Assembly (NCBI GenBank): GCA_002472275.1
Contig: DKRQ01000015.1
Coordinates: 1 to 23,500 of the forward strand
DNA length: 23,500 nucleotides
DNA from: Caryophanales bacterium UBA7278
GTDB lineage: Bacteria > Bacillota_I > Bacilli_A > RFN20 > CAG-826
Direction of reading: 5' to 3'
A model generated the notes under the pieces. It had not been told where the DNA came from, searched no databases, and was given only the letters and a program-made list of their open reading frames with translations. Each line of letters begins with the position of its first letter. The first letter of the stretch is position 1. The translations under genes and the position numbers were made by a program. Shown here one piece after another: positions 1 to 7,605 of the stretch.

Positions 1-21
1 GCGATTTACTTGCTAACTAAC
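1..21. repeat. 21-bp inverted repeat, left copy
   Basis: The first 21 bases are an exact reverse complement of 7564-7584. The match stops at base 22, and it may extend to the left beyond the window. The rest of 1-57, downstream of the stop of the next gene, shows no clear terminator hairpin. What the repeat does is unknown. If base 1 is a contig end, an assembly-graph origin is possible. Confidence 0.8.
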
Positions 22-57
22 AGGTTTTCACCAGGGGCTCGTTCTTAGTTTAGGAGA

Positions 58-2274
58 TCAGTCCTCGTCGTCATCACCGGCGCCGGCGGGCTTGTAATCC
101 TTGAGGTCGGCAGCCCAGTTGTGGGGTTCGATCTTGCCTTGCTCGAGGTTGTTCTTCTCCATGACGTCCGCGATGAGCTGTTTGGCCCTGCGGAGGGAGA
201 GGTCCGACTTAACCTTGAAGACGAGCGGGATGTCCTTGTAGGCGCCCTTATGGCCCGCATCCTGGATCGGGAGCGTGGTGTTCGCGTAATCCTGAGGATT
301 GAGGGCGAAGTAGAGCTTAAGGGCCTTGCCCGCGACGGTGATCTTGACGAAGGTCACCTTGTGGAGGCGGAAGGTGTCACCGGTGTTGGAGACACGGGAT
401 TTCACGCCATAGGAGAGGATTTCGGATTTGAGCTCGTTGTAATCGGCTTTGAGGTCCTTATCCGCCTCGAGAATGCGGGTCGGGAACGGAATGCGGATGA
501 TCTTTTCGGCCGGAGCGGCTTCCTCTACCGCGGGGGCGGCTTCGGGTTCCGGTGCGGGCTCGGGCTCAGGTGCGGGAGCCGGTGCGACCGGGGCTTCCTG
601 CTTGACGATGATGTTCACGACAGGCATCTGAGCGGGCTTTTCTTCTTCCGCAGCGGGCTCGACCACGACGGCGGCGGGAGCGACCTTCTCTTCCTCGACG
701 GGCTTGGCCGCATCGAGTTCGGAGCGGATGATCTGACGGATCATCTCGGCGATTTCCTCGGGGCTCTGGGCCGGCTTTTCTTCCGGCTGGGCCTTGGCGA
801 TTTCCTCGGCGATGATGGTGCGGACGTCATCGGAGGTCATGGCCTCGAGTTCCTCTTCGGGTTCTTCGGCAGCGGCGGCGGCTTCTTCCTCGGCCGCTTT
901 GCGGGCGGCTTCCTCTTCGGCTTCGCGCCTGGCTTGTTCGGCGCCTTCCTCACGGGCGGCGTCAATCAAAGCCTGCTGCTCTTGGGCGGCCCTTTCGGCC
1001 TCCTCTTTCTTCTTGGCGGCTTCTTCCTCGGCCTGCTTATAGGCGGCGAGTTCTTCCCTGACGATGTCGCGGACGTCAGCGGGTTTTTCCTCTTCGGGCG
1101 CGGGTTCCTCAGGTTTCTTCTGGAGGTTCGCGATCTGTTCGGCGATGATCTCGCGGACCTGATCGGCGGTCAAAGTTTCTTCGGGCTCTTCCTCAACGAC
1201 GATGTCGCCGTCTTCGGGGAGTTCCTCAGCGGGTTCTTCTTCCTCGGCGCCAATATAGCGATCGAGTTCTTCGGAGAAGATGGCGCGGACGTCTTCGGCG
1301 GTGAGGCCTTTTTCTTTCGGCTCTTCCTTAGGCGCCTCGACGGGAGCGGGAACGGTCACGATGACCGGAGCGGGAGAGGATTCCTTCTCGGACATCTCCT
1401 CGCGGATGATCTTGCGGATTTCCTCGGCGGAAAGGGGCTTCTCGCCGGAGATGGCGCCTTCGATTTCGGAGACGGGGACGCCAGGCTTTTGCTGGGCGCG
1501 GCCGCCTTCGGGGGCGTAGGTGTTGATATATTGGATGAGGAAGGGTCCCTGCAGACCAGCGGCAGCCGGAACGGCGGCGGGGGCAGAGGGCTGGCCGACA
1601 ACGGCGGCCTTTTCCTTTTCGGCGAGGACGGCATTGGCGTCCTTGGCGACGGCTTCGGATTCTTCTTCACCACCGCGGATGACGACGACTTCGTCATTCT
1701 TGGGGGCGCCTTTCTTCACGGGCTTGGGTAGAGAAGCGAGGAAGATGAGGTCGGAGATGAGGCCGATGAGGGCGACGATCCAACCAATGAAGAAGACGAA
1801 GGGGCCGATGAGGTATACGATGACGCCACCGACGCCGATGTTGGCGGCTTCGGCGATGTTGCCAAGGGCCCATTCGATGGGTCCGAAGCCCTGCGGGGTC
1901 TTGAGGCCGCTCGCATAGCCCGGGAGTAGGAATAGGGTGATGGCGAAGTAGGTAAGGGCGATCTCAACAAGGAAGGCGATGAGAAGGACAACCGAGGGCC
2001 CCCTCTTCTTCCTGATGATGAGGACGAGTTGCACGATCCAAAGGATCAGCATGATCGCGCAAACGGCGATCAGGATGATGGTGGCGGGTTTAATCGCCGC
2101 AAAAGCGGCCGGTAGAACCTCACCGAGTTTTCCAAGTATCGCGACATTGAAATCGAGATTGACGGCGAGGGGCGTACTGCCTTGGATGAAGTTGCCTGCA
2201 AACAACCAAAGCACCGCACCAGCAATCATCAAAATGATGCCGATAATGGAAGTGACGATCACTTTCTTTTTCAT
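58..2274 (-). CDS. Membrane protein with acidic Pro/Glu/Ala-rich repeat stalk and conserved-looking C-terminal domain
   Basis: 738 aa. About four hydrophobic segments lie near residues 5-28, 62-87, 94-118 and 150-181. A long low-complexity region (about 200-590) follows, rich in Glu, Ala and Pro, with a strongly charged coiled-coil-like part at 412-470. Inside it a short amphipathic helix motif of the type L-S/T-x-E/D-x-[IV]-R-x-I-[IV]-x-E-E-[LMI] recurs at about 281, 324, 368, 399, 479 and 505. Residues 591-725 look like a folded basic domain, which I recall only as a hypothetical domain shared by gut Firmicutes proteins (recollection, not searched). The tail is very acidic. The start is set by a GGAGG Shine-Dalgarno 8-13 nt upstream, and the gene has its own promoter at 2308-2335. 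If the last TM segment exits inward, the stalk is cytoplasmic; topology is not settled. Function unknown; a scaffold or cell-organisation role is a guess. Confidence 0.85.
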   Translation of the reverse strand: MKKKVIVTSIIGIILMIAGAVLWLFAGNFIQGSTPLAVNLDFNVAILGKLGEVLPAAFAAIKPATIILIAVCAIMLILWIVQLVLIIRKKRGPSVVLLIAFLVEIALTYFAITLFLLPGYASGLKTPQGFGPIEWALGNIAEAANIGVGGVIVYLIGPFVFFIGWIVALIGLISDLIFLASLPKPVKKGAPKNDEVVVIRGGEEESEAVAKDANAVLAEKEKAAVVGQPSAPAAVPAAAGLQGPFLIQYINTYAPEGGRAQQKPGVPVSEIEGAISGEKPLSAEEIRKIIREEMSEKESSPAPVIVTVPAPVEAPKEEPKEKGLTAEDVRAIFSEELDRYIGAEEEEPAEELPEDGDIVVEEEPEETLTADQVREIIAEQIANLQKKPEEPAPEEEKPADVRDIVREELAAYKQAEEEAAKKKEEAERAAQEQQALIDAAREEGAEQARREAEEEAARKAAEEEAAAAAEEPEEELEAMTSDDVRTIIAEEIAKAQPEEKPAQSPEEIAEMIRQIIRSELDAAKPVEEEKVAPAAVVVEPAAEEEKPAQMPVVNIIVKQEAPVAPAPAPEPEPAPEPEAAPAVEEAAPAEKIIRIPFPTRILEADKDLKADYNELKSEILSYGVKSRVSNTGDTFRLHKVTFVKITVAGKALKLYFALNPQDYANTTLPIQDAGHKGAYKDIPLVFKVKSDLSLRRAKQLIADVMEKNNLEQGKIEPHNWAADLKDYKPAGAGDDDED
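715..1434 (-). repeat. Region coding six copies of a 13-16-residue helical motif
   Basis: This span encodes residues 281-520 of the 738-aa protein, where the motif with core [IV]-R-x-I-[IV]-x-E-E occurs six times at irregular spacing, separated by Pro/Glu-rich linkers. The copies differ in sequence (LSAEEIRKIIREEM against MTSDDVRTIIAEEI), so this is an old protein-level repeat, not a recent DNA duplication. Confidence 0.7.
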
Positions 2275-2307
2275 TTTGCTTTCCTCCGCAAAAGTATCTT
2301 ACCTATG

Positions 2308-2335
2308 ATTCTAACCGCGTGTGGGCAAGTTTCAA
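2308..2335 (-). promoter_or_regulatory. Promoter of the 738-aa membrane protein gene
   Basis: On the minus strand TTGAAA (2335-2330), a 16-bp spacer and TAGAAT (2313-2308) fit a vegetative promoter. The start would be near 2301, leaving a leader of about 27 nt that contains the GGAGG ribosome site. It separates this gene from the lipid kinase gene upstream; no terminator hairpin is evident between them. Confidence 0.6.
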
Positions 2336-2361
2336 TAGAAAAATCCACGCAAAACCCGCCT

Positions 2362-3234
2362 TTATCGATGAGATTCAACTTTTTCGCGGCAATACACCCG
2401 CAAATGGGTCTTTTGAATTGATATTTCGGCGTTCCCTAAGGGACCCTTTTCGCCATCCAGGCACCAAACCGAATCCGAATCGGTTTCCACGACGATCGAA
2501 TCCGAAAACGTATATTTCATGGCGGTTTTGCGGCCCAAGTAGTGCAATAACCCGTTAAAAAATCCGTTTTTGGTGAGGAAAAGTTCCATTTTTCCGTCGT
2601 CTATCGCGGATTTTTTATTCACGCGGAACCCCCCTACTTTCTTACCGTTAAGGACCATGAGGAAGGGATAAGTCCCCTCTTTGGTCTCCCCGTTGATGGT
2701 CACCTTGGCGCGAACCCTTATCTTCTTGAAGGCGCGGGCGACCGCCATCCGATAGTAGGCGAATCTGCCGATGCGCTTTTTTTCTTTTCTTCTGGCCTCA
2801 TAGGCGATGTCGGAATAGGCGCCGATCGCGGCCATGTAGACGAAATAGGAATCGTTGACCCTTCCGAGATCGAAATTCTGGGTTTGGCCTTTTTCGATGA
2901 TGTCTAGGCTTTTCTTGATGGAACGGGGGATCCCGAAGTTACGGCCCACGTCCCCTAGCGTCCCGGCGCTGATATAGCCTAGGATGGGCGGATTCTTTTC
3001 TTTAGCCAGGGCGGCCGCCACGTGGTTGAAGGTGCCGTCCCCTCCCGCAAAGACCAAGACGTCATAGACGCCGACCGCAGATCTTGCCGCCTCCATGAGG
3101 GCGGCCTGGGATTCGCAATCGCGGCAGTCGAGGATGTCGAAGACGCGGTTCAGCCTGCCTTTGACGTAATCGAGTTTTTTTAGGATGGAGCCGTGCCCCG
3201 TGAGGGAGGAATAAAGGAAAAGGGCCTTTTGCAT
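2362..3234 (-). CDS. Diacylglycerol kinase-family lipid kinase (YegS/DgkB-like)
   Basis: 290 aa, the usual size of the family. The nucleotide-binding GGDGT motif is at residues 64-68, followed by GTLGDVGRNF at 91-100, which matches the GT-x-N-D-x-A-R substrate-site block of this fold, and a C-terminal LDGE near 263-266. Such enzymes phosphorylate diacylglycerol or related lipids with ATP at the inner membrane face, recycling lipid for phosphatidate or lipoteichoic acid metabolism. The start chosen is ATG 3234; the frame stays open upstream to 3525, but that stretch is the shadow of the alpha-glucosidase 3' end and reads as low-complexity basic sequence. The gene starts 28 bp after the glucosidase stop, so it is probably the last cistron of that operon. 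A weak AAAGG lies about 13 nt before the ATG. Exact lipid substrate unknown. Confidence 0.9.
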   Translation of the reverse strand: MQKALFLYSSLTGHGSILKKLDYVKGRLNRVFDILDCRDCESQAALMEAARSAVGVYDVLVFAGGDGTFNHVAAALAKEKNPPILGYISAGTLGDVGRNFGIPRSIKKSLDIIEKGQTQNFDLGRVNDSYFVYMAAIGAYSDIAYEARRKEKKRIGRFAYYRMAVARAFKKIRVRAKVTINGETKEGTYPFLMVLNGKKVGGFRVNKKSAIDDGKMELFLTKNGFFNGLLHYLGRKTAMKYTFSDSIVVETDSDSVWCLDGEKGPLGNAEISIQKTHLRVYCREKVESHR

Positions 3235-3262
3235 CGGCCCTATTTTACCTTTTCGTCTTCTT

Positions 3263-5467
3263 TTAGGAGAGGTCTTCTTCCATGTGAAGCCCACCGGGGA
3301 CGTCCACGACGAGCTTTTTGTAACGACTCTTGAAGCCCTCGTAAAGCGGGGTGATCCTGACCCCTTCCTCCTCGGAGACCTCGAGTTCATAGAGGTTGTA
3401 CTCGCCTTTTTTGTAGCCAAGTCCGTCCCCTTCGTCTTCATAGTGGTAGCAACGGGCTTTCTTGCCGCCCCAGACAAGGCGGAGGGTTGAGGAAGGCGCG
3501 GCTTTCCGATTCCCTTTGGGGGCAAAGACCGCTAAGCCATCTTCTCTGATGAAAAGAGGCATATCGAGCAAATCGACGCCGATCACGTGGTCGCCCTTTT
3601 CGTAACGGGTTCCATCCTCGACGCGAAGGAAGGTCGCGGGGAAATAGCAGCTTCTCTTGCTTTGCCCAGGGAAAAGGGCCGGGGCCAAAAGAAGGGAATC
3701 CCCCAACATCACCTCGGTGTTCTCGTTATGGGTTCTTTCGTCTTCGGGGAAGTTATAGACCAAAGGTCTAAGGGCGATTGATCCATTGGATTCGGAGAGG
3801 AAGAGCTCGTCATAGAGGGTGGGCAGAATCTCATAACGGGCCATGACCGCGTTGCGGTATCCCCTCAGATAGTCGCCTTTAAGGAGATAGGGTTCCTGAT
3901 TCAAGGTCCCGAGGGCAGAATGGTTCCTATAGAGGGGGTTGAAGATCGAGGCGATCGCCCATTTGGTGAGCAGTTCGGGCGTGGAATCCCCGCCGAAACC
4001 GCCGATATCGACGCCGACGTAGGATTGTCCCGACATGGACATGTTCATTAGTTCGGGCAAGCTCATTCTCAGATGGTCGTAGATGGATTGGTTATCACCA
4101 GCCCAGGAAGAGGCATAAAGGCAGGTTCCGGCATAGCCGGCCCTCGTGAGTTGGAAAGGCCTTTTCGCGGCTAAGGCAAAACCCTGTGCCCCCGCCATGC
4201 ACATATGATGGGCATAGACGTTATGGGCCAAAGAATGGGGAACGCCCTCGCCCATGATGACGTCCATCGGAAGCGGCCCTTTGAAGGAAGCCGGCTCGTT
4301 CATGTCGTTCCAGATTCCCGAGAAGCCTAGATCGAGCATCCTCTTGATCTTCGTGGCCCACCACATCCTGACCTTGGGGTCGAGGAAGGCGGGGAAAACG
4401 GAATCCCCCGGCCAGACCTCGTTATGGTAGACCTCGCCGTTAAGCATGCAAAAATAGCCTTTTTCGATGCCTTCATCATAGATGTCGTAGCCTTCTTCGG
4501 CTTTGACGCCCGCGTCGATGATGGGGACGATATGGATGCTTTCCTTGGCTAACCTTTCCAACCACTGCTTGACGTCAGGATACTTGTTCGGATCGACGGT
4601 GAAATCCTTGTAGGCGGACATGTAGTCGATGTCCAAATAGACGGTGGAAAGAGGGATGTCCTTTTCCCTATATCCGTCTATGACGGATTCGACTTCCCTT
4701 GCATCGGCGTAGCTCCACCTTGACTGCTGGGCGCCTAGAGCCCAATACGGGGGCAACTGGCTCCTGCCGGTCAAAAGGGTGAAGTCGGCGATGATCTTTT
4801 GGATGGTGCCGACGAAGAAATAGAAATCGGGCTCGCCCGCTTCGTAGTCGATCAAAATGGCATCGGGGTCGGTTTTGTTGACGTCGAAATGGGTCTTGGA
4901 GGTGTTATCTAGGAAGACGCCTAGGGAATTCTCCCCGCGATGGGCCATGCAAAAGGGCATCGACTGATAAAGGGATTTGAAGGTGTCGACGTGGGCGGAT
5001 GGGTCGTCCGTGTTCCAGTTGACATAGTCATATCCGCGCTTATCCAGGGGTCCGGTCCTCTCGCCTAAGCCATAGACGGGGGCGTTTACCTCGATTCGGA
5101 TTCCGCCTTTGGCGGACGTCGAAAGATGGCCACCATGGCCCTCTTTTGCCGCGAGTTCGCTCCCCTGCTCGGCCTCTTGATGGCCGCGAGGTTCCAGTTT
5201 CAAATAGCTGGTTCCCAAATAGGAGGCGGACACGGAGAGGTCGTCTTGGATGACGACTTCGTTGCCTTCGTAGGAGAAGATAACACCCGCTTCCCCTTCC
5301 TCCACGACCACGCCTTCGCTTACCGGAGGGAAGGAGGTGACGCAATAGCTATGCCCCGTGTCGGGAGTGAAATAACGGAAGCAAGTGTCCGAGACGAAGC
5401 AAAATAATCTCTTCCCCTTTGGGGAAATCAGTAGGTAAACGCCATTATTGAGGGAAACGACTTCCAT
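3263..5467 (-). CDS. Glycoside hydrolase family 31 alpha-glucosidase
   Basis: 734 aa, full length for bacterial GH31. It has an N-terminal beta domain, then the catalytic barrel with the nucleophile motif WNDMNEP at 386-392 (Asp388) and the acid/base block WAGDNQS at 455-461 (Asp458), plus the upstream YLDIDYM strand at 277-283. GH31 retaining enzymes release alpha-glucose (or alpha-xylose) from the non-reducing ends of oligosaccharides; I cannot tell the substrate. There is no signal peptide, so it probably acts on imported sugars in the cytoplasm. It starts 6 bp after the cyclophilin stop, with AAGG just upstream of the ATG, and is co-transcribed with it. No sugar transporter or regulator accompanies it here. 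Confidence 0.95.
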   Translation of the reverse strand: MEVVSLNNGVYLLISPKGKRLFCFVSDTCFRYFTPDTGHSYCVTSFPPVSEGVVVEEGEAGVIFSYEGNEVVIQDDLSVSASYLGTSYLKLEPRGHQEAEQGSELAAKEGHGGHLSTSAKGGIRIEVNAPVYGLGERTGPLDKRGYDYVNWNTDDPSAHVDTFKSLYQSMPFCMAHRGENSLGVFLDNTSKTHFDVNKTDPDAILIDYEAGEPDFYFFVGTIQKIIADFTLLTGRSQLPPYWALGAQQSRWSYADAREVESVIDGYREKDIPLSTVYLDIDYMSAYKDFTVDPNKYPDVKQWLERLAKESIHIVPIIDAGVKAEEGYDIYDEGIEKGYFCMLNGEVYHNEVWPGDSVFPAFLDPKVRMWWATKIKRMLDLGFSGIWNDMNEPASFKGPLPMDVIMGEGVPHSLAHNVYAHHMCMAGAQGFALAAKRPFQLTRAGYAGTCLYASSWAGDNQSIYDHLRMSLPELMNMSMSGQSYVGVDIGGFGGDSTPELLTKWAIASIFNPLYRNHSALGTLNQEPYLLKGDYLRGYRNAVMARYEILPTLYDELFLSESNGSIALRPLVYNFPEDERTHNENTEVMLGDSLLLAPALFPGQSKRSCYFPATFLRVEDGTRYEKGDHVIGVDLLDMPLFIREDGLAVFAPKGNRKAAPSSTLRLVWGGKKARCYHYEDEGDGLGYKKGEYNLYELEVSEEEGVRITPLYEGFKSRYKKLVVDVPGGLHMEEDLS

Positions 5468-5473
5468 GGGTCC

Positions 5474-5959
5474 TTAGGCCTCGGGTTCGTCGATGGCGAC
5501 CGCCTTCTCGATCACAATGTTCTCTTGAGGACGGTCCATGCGGTTTGTCTTCGCCGCGGCGATCTTGTCGACCACTTCCATGCCCTCGATCACCTTGCCA
5601 AAGGCGGCGTAGTTGCCATCGAGGAATTCGTCGTCGGCGTCGCAGATGAAGAACTGGCTGCCCGCGGAATCGGGATGTTGGGAACGGGCCATCGAGATGA
5701 CGCCCCTCTTGTGGGAGAGGTTGTTTTTGACCCCGTTGGCGGCGAATTCGCCTTTGATGCCATAGCCAGGGCCGCCCATGCCGGTGCCAGTCGGGTCGCC
5801 GCCTTGGATCATGAAGCCTTTGATGACGCGATGGAAGATGAGCCCGTCGTAAAAGCCCTTTTTGACGAGGCCCACGAAGTTCTTCGCGCTGATCGGCGCA
5901 TTCTTGTAGTCCATTTCGAGTTTGATGTCGCCTAGATTCTTGATGGTGAGGATAACCAT
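5474..5959 (-). CDS. Cyclophilin-type peptidyl-prolyl cis-trans isomerase
   Basis: 161 aa, a minimal single-domain cyclophilin without signal peptide, so cytoplasmic. The active-site block FHRVIKGFMIQGGD is at 42-55 with catalytic Arg44; further family blocks are GxIS-MAR at 86-92 and SQFFI at 101-105, and a FGKV block is at 120-123. It catalyses proline isomerisation during protein folding. A strong AAGGAG ribosome site sits 8-13 nt before ATG 5959. It begins 11 bp after the carboxypeptidase stop and ends 6 bp before the glucosidase start, so it is an internal operon gene. The link to its neighbours appears organisational, not a shared pathway. Confidence 0.95.
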   Translation of the reverse strand: MVILTIKNLGDIKLEMDYKNAPISAKNFVGLVKKGFYDGLIFHRVIKGFMIQGGDPTGTGMGGPGYGIKGEFAANGVKNNLSHKRGVISMARSQHPDSAGSQFFICDADDEFLDGNYAAFGKVIEGMEVVDKIAAAKTNRMDRPQENIVIEKAVAIDEPEA

Positions 5960-5970
5960 TGTCTTTCTCC

Positions 5971-6975
5971 TTATTCCTTATAGTCGATCACGAGGTTGCC
6001 ACCCGTGAAGCTTACCTTCGCATACGCCCCGTTTTTGATGGGCATCGAAGGGGCGAGATGCCCGATGTCCACGTCCATGAGGATCGGCTTGCCGAGTTCC
6101 CCAAGGATGCCGATGGCCGCCTCGAAGCGGTCTAATCCAAGGGCCTCCTCCATGCCGGATTTGGCTCTTCCCAAAAGGAATCCCTTCGCGTTATCGAACC
6201 AGCCGGCTTCCTTTAGTTGGAAATAGCCGCGCCTAATCGCCAAAGGATTGAGGTCGCAGGTCTCCAGATACCAAATGACCCCTTCCGGGTGTTTTGCGTT
6301 GAATTCTTTGACCTTATCGAATTTGGTGCCGCAGATGGCGAGGAGGCAATCCATGCATCCGCCTAAGAGAGTTCCCTCGAAGGGCTTCTCGTAGCCATGG
6401 GGGACGATCTTTTTCTCTTGGCTCATCCTATAACTCCATAAGGGATGGGCGGGAGAGGTCTTGGAGATGGACCATTTGGGATAGCCCTCGAAATGGGTCT
6501 CGCCCATCAGCAATTTGAAGGCATCCTCCTCGGAATACCTCCACTTCTTTTGGAAATAGGCGGCCGCGCCGGGTCCATAGACGGAGACGAGGTCCGCGTT
6601 GGTGGCCAAAGTAAAGACGAGGTTGGTCGGGTCGGAGAACCCCATGAACCATTTCGGCTCACAGGCCTTGATCCTTTCAAAATCGATGTAAGGAAGGATT
6701 TCGTTCATGAGCTCGCCACCGCCGACGGCGATGATGAGCTTGGCTTCCGATTCGAAGGCCTGGTGGATTTCCTCGGCCCTTTCCTCGGCGGGGGCGGAGG
6801 CCACGACGCCGTCGTTACGCCAGATGTTTGGCCCCTCGATGACCTTGAAGCCCTTTTTCTTGAAATTGGCGATGCTCGTCTTAAGCCTCGTAAGATAGGG
6901 CTCGATCGTGCAGCCAAAAGAAGGCGCGACCAGATAGATGGTGTCGCCGGGGACTAGATACGGGGGCTTCCTCAT
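5971..6975 (-). CDS. S66-family LD-carboxypeptidase / MccF-like serine peptidase
   Basis: 334 aa, the normal length of S66 peptidases. The catalytic triad of the family is visible: Ser114 in GFSDPTN, Glu238 in WYLETC and His306 in IGHLAPSMP. S66 members either trim the terminal D-Ala from murein tetrapeptides in the cytoplasm (LdcA) or cleave peptide-nucleotide antibiotics (MccF). The GFSDPTN block and overall spacing look nearer to the MccF branch, so self-immunity or detoxification is possible. No signal peptide. It is the first gene of the run ending with the lipid kinase. It has no Shine-Dalgarno; a TAGGAT -10 box ends 7 nt before the ATG, suggesting a leaderless message. Confidence 0.9.
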   Translation of the reverse strand: MRKPPYLVPGDTIYLVAPSFGCTIEPYLTRLKTSIANFKKKGFKVIEGPNIWRNDGVVASAPAEERAEEIHQAFESEAKLIIAVGGGELMNEILPYIDFERIKACEPKWFMGFSDPTNLVFTLATNADLVSVYGPGAAAYFQKKWRYSEEDAFKLLMGETHFEGYPKWSISKTSPAHPLWSYRMSQEKKIVPHGYEKPFEGTLLGGCMDCLLAICGTKFDKVKEFNAKHPEGVIWYLETCDLNPLAIRRGYFQLKEAGWFDNAKGFLLGRAKSGMEEALGLDRFEAAIGILGELGKPILMDVDIGHLAPSMPIKNGAYAKVSFTGGNLVIDYKE

Positions 6976-6982
6976 GCCGATT

Positions 6983-7012
6983 ATCCTATCACACCTACCC
7001 GCGGAAGGTCAT
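6983..7012 (-). promoter_or_regulatory. Promoter of the S66 peptidase operon (leaderless type)
   Basis: TAGGAT (6988-6983) is preceded by TGA, an extended -10, and by ATGACC (7012-7007) at 18 bp. Transcription should begin at or within 1 nt of the ATG at 6975. The -35 overlaps the stop codon of the upstream ASCH gene. Confidence 0.5.
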
Positions 7013-7347
7013 GCCTTCTCAAGCCCAATCGCAAGGGCCCCATATCGGTCGATGTCCTCTTGCTTGTAATAAAGCAGCATGTCGTTTGGGTCAGGGTTTT
7101 CGCCGGGTTCATAGCCGATTCGGGTCTTATCGAAATCCGCGTATAACTCCGCAAAAGAGGGATATTTCCTGCAAAACGCCACTTTTTTGACGAGTTGGCG
7201 TCCATCGTCGCGGTTGGTGAAAACGATTTGGTCGCCCGCCTGGATCTCGAGCCTCTCCGGGGTGGCTAGACGCATCTCGACGTCTTTCTTTCCCGACTCG
7301 ATGGAGGCAAACGGCGCGGGGTGGAGGTTCATGAAAAACTTCTTCAT
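7009..7347 (-). CDS. Small ASCH-domain protein
   Basis: 112 aa. Residues 10-26 (PAPFASIESGKKDVEMR) carry the G-K-K-x-x-E-x-R signature of the ASCH fold, and the C-terminal YGALAIGL is the usual closing strand. ASCH domains belong to the PUA-like superfamily; several bind RNA, and some related proteins act as nucleases or amidohydrolases. The precise role here is unknown. The frame is open to 7419 upstream, but that part runs through the tRNA-Gly terminator, so I start at ATG 7347. There is no Shine-Dalgarno; TGGTAGAAT, an extended -10, ends 7 nt before the ATG, so the transcript is probably leaderless. The second Met (codon 6) is an alternative start with AAGAAG before it. Confidence 0.85.
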   Translation of the reverse strand: MKKFFMNLHPAPFASIESGKKDVEMRLATPERLEIQAGDQIVFTNRDDGRQLVKKVAFCRKYPSFAELYADFDKTRIGYEPGENPDPNDMLLYYKQEDIDRYGALAIGLEKA

Positions 7348-7354
7348 GGCATGG

Positions 7355-7363
7355 ATTCTACCA
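7355..7363 (-). promoter_or_regulatory. Extended -10 box of the ASCH gene
   Basis: TGGTAGAAT on the minus strand (7363-7355). No convincing -35 at 16-18 bp; TTGTTT (7380-7375) is only 14 bp away and lies in the T-tract of the tRNA-Gly terminator. Predicted start at about the ATG at 7347. Confidence 0.4.
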
Positions 7364-7370
7364 TGAGGGG

Positions 7371-7401
7371 GATAAAACAAAATGCCGGGGTTACCGGCAT
7401 T
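7371..7401 (-). terminator. Rho-independent terminator after tRNA-Gly
   Basis: Minus strand: AATGCCGG, a 5-base loop, CCGGCATT (8-bp perfect stem, 7401-7381), then TTGTTTT. It begins 11 bases after the tRNA-Gly CCA end and ends the tRNA transcript before the ASCH gene. Confidence 0.85.
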
Positions 7402-7411
7402 GATGTCTAAC

Positions 7412-7485
7412 TGGAGCAAGTGACGGGAATCGGACCCGCGTATTTACCTTGGCAAGGTAATGTTCTACCATTGAACTACACCTGC
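7412..7485 (-). tRNA. tRNA-Gly (anticodon GCC)
   Basis: 74 nt with the CCA end encoded. Acceptor stem GCAGGTG/CACTTGC pairs with one G-T wobble; the anticodon stem TTACC/GGTAA encloses loop TTGCCAA, giving anticodon GCC for GGC/GGT glycine codons. The T arm (GGGTCCGATTCCCG) is intact. It has its own strong promoter at 7508-7536 and a terminator at 7371-7401. Confidence 0.97.
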
Positions 7486-7486
7486 A

Positions 7487-7506
7487 GTCGCCTTGAAAGG
7501 CTCGAC
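7487..7506 (-). other. Hairpin in the tRNA-Gly 5' leader
   Basis: The 15-20 nt before the mature tRNA 5' end fold as GTC-(GA)-GCCTT, loop TC, AAGGC-GAC, with a two-base bulge. The predicted transcription start is near 7501, so only part of the hairpin would be in the RNA. It may matter for 5' processing or may be chance. Confidence 0.3.
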
Positions 7507-7507
7507 T

Positions 7508-7536
7508 ATTATATTAAGGCACACCCCACAGTTCAA
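7508..7536 (-). promoter_or_regulatory. Promoter of tRNA-Gly
   Basis: TTGAAC (7536-7531), 17-bp spacer, TATAAT (7513-7508) on the minus strand. This is the best consensus promoter in the window and lies 22 bp before the mature tRNA. Confidence 0.75.
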
Positions 7537-7563
7537 GGCCGAATTGCGCCATTTTTCAATTCC

Positions 7564-7584
7564 GTTAGTTAGCAAGTAAATCGC
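7564..7584. repeat. 21-bp inverted repeat, right copy
   Basis: Exact reverse complement of bases 1-21. It sits between the two tRNA genes, 21 bp past the 3' end of tRNA-Thr and 27 bp upstream of the tRNA-Gly -35. It is not itself palindromic and has no T-tract, so it is not a terminator. No third copy was seen in the window. Confidence 0.8.
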
Positions 7585-7605
7585 AACAGGGGAATTTCAT
7601 ACAAA

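Noticed and set aside
121..1731. 536-codon plus-strand open frame opposite the repeat-stalk gene
   Set aside because: Composition is Gly/Phe/Leu/Asp-rich low complexity, as expected from the antisense of Glu/Pro/Ala codons with biased third positions. The minus frame has a promoter, ribosome site, TM segments and a folded end.
3235..3525. 97-codon upstream extension of the lipid kinase
   Set aside because: It lies inside the alpha-glucosidase 3' end and reads as Arg/Ser/Lys-rich nonsense; the family starts at MQKALFLYSS.
1..7584. The 21-bp repeat as tRNA att sites of an integrated element
   Set aside because: Copies are inverted, lie outside the tRNA, and no integrase or mobile genes occur between them.
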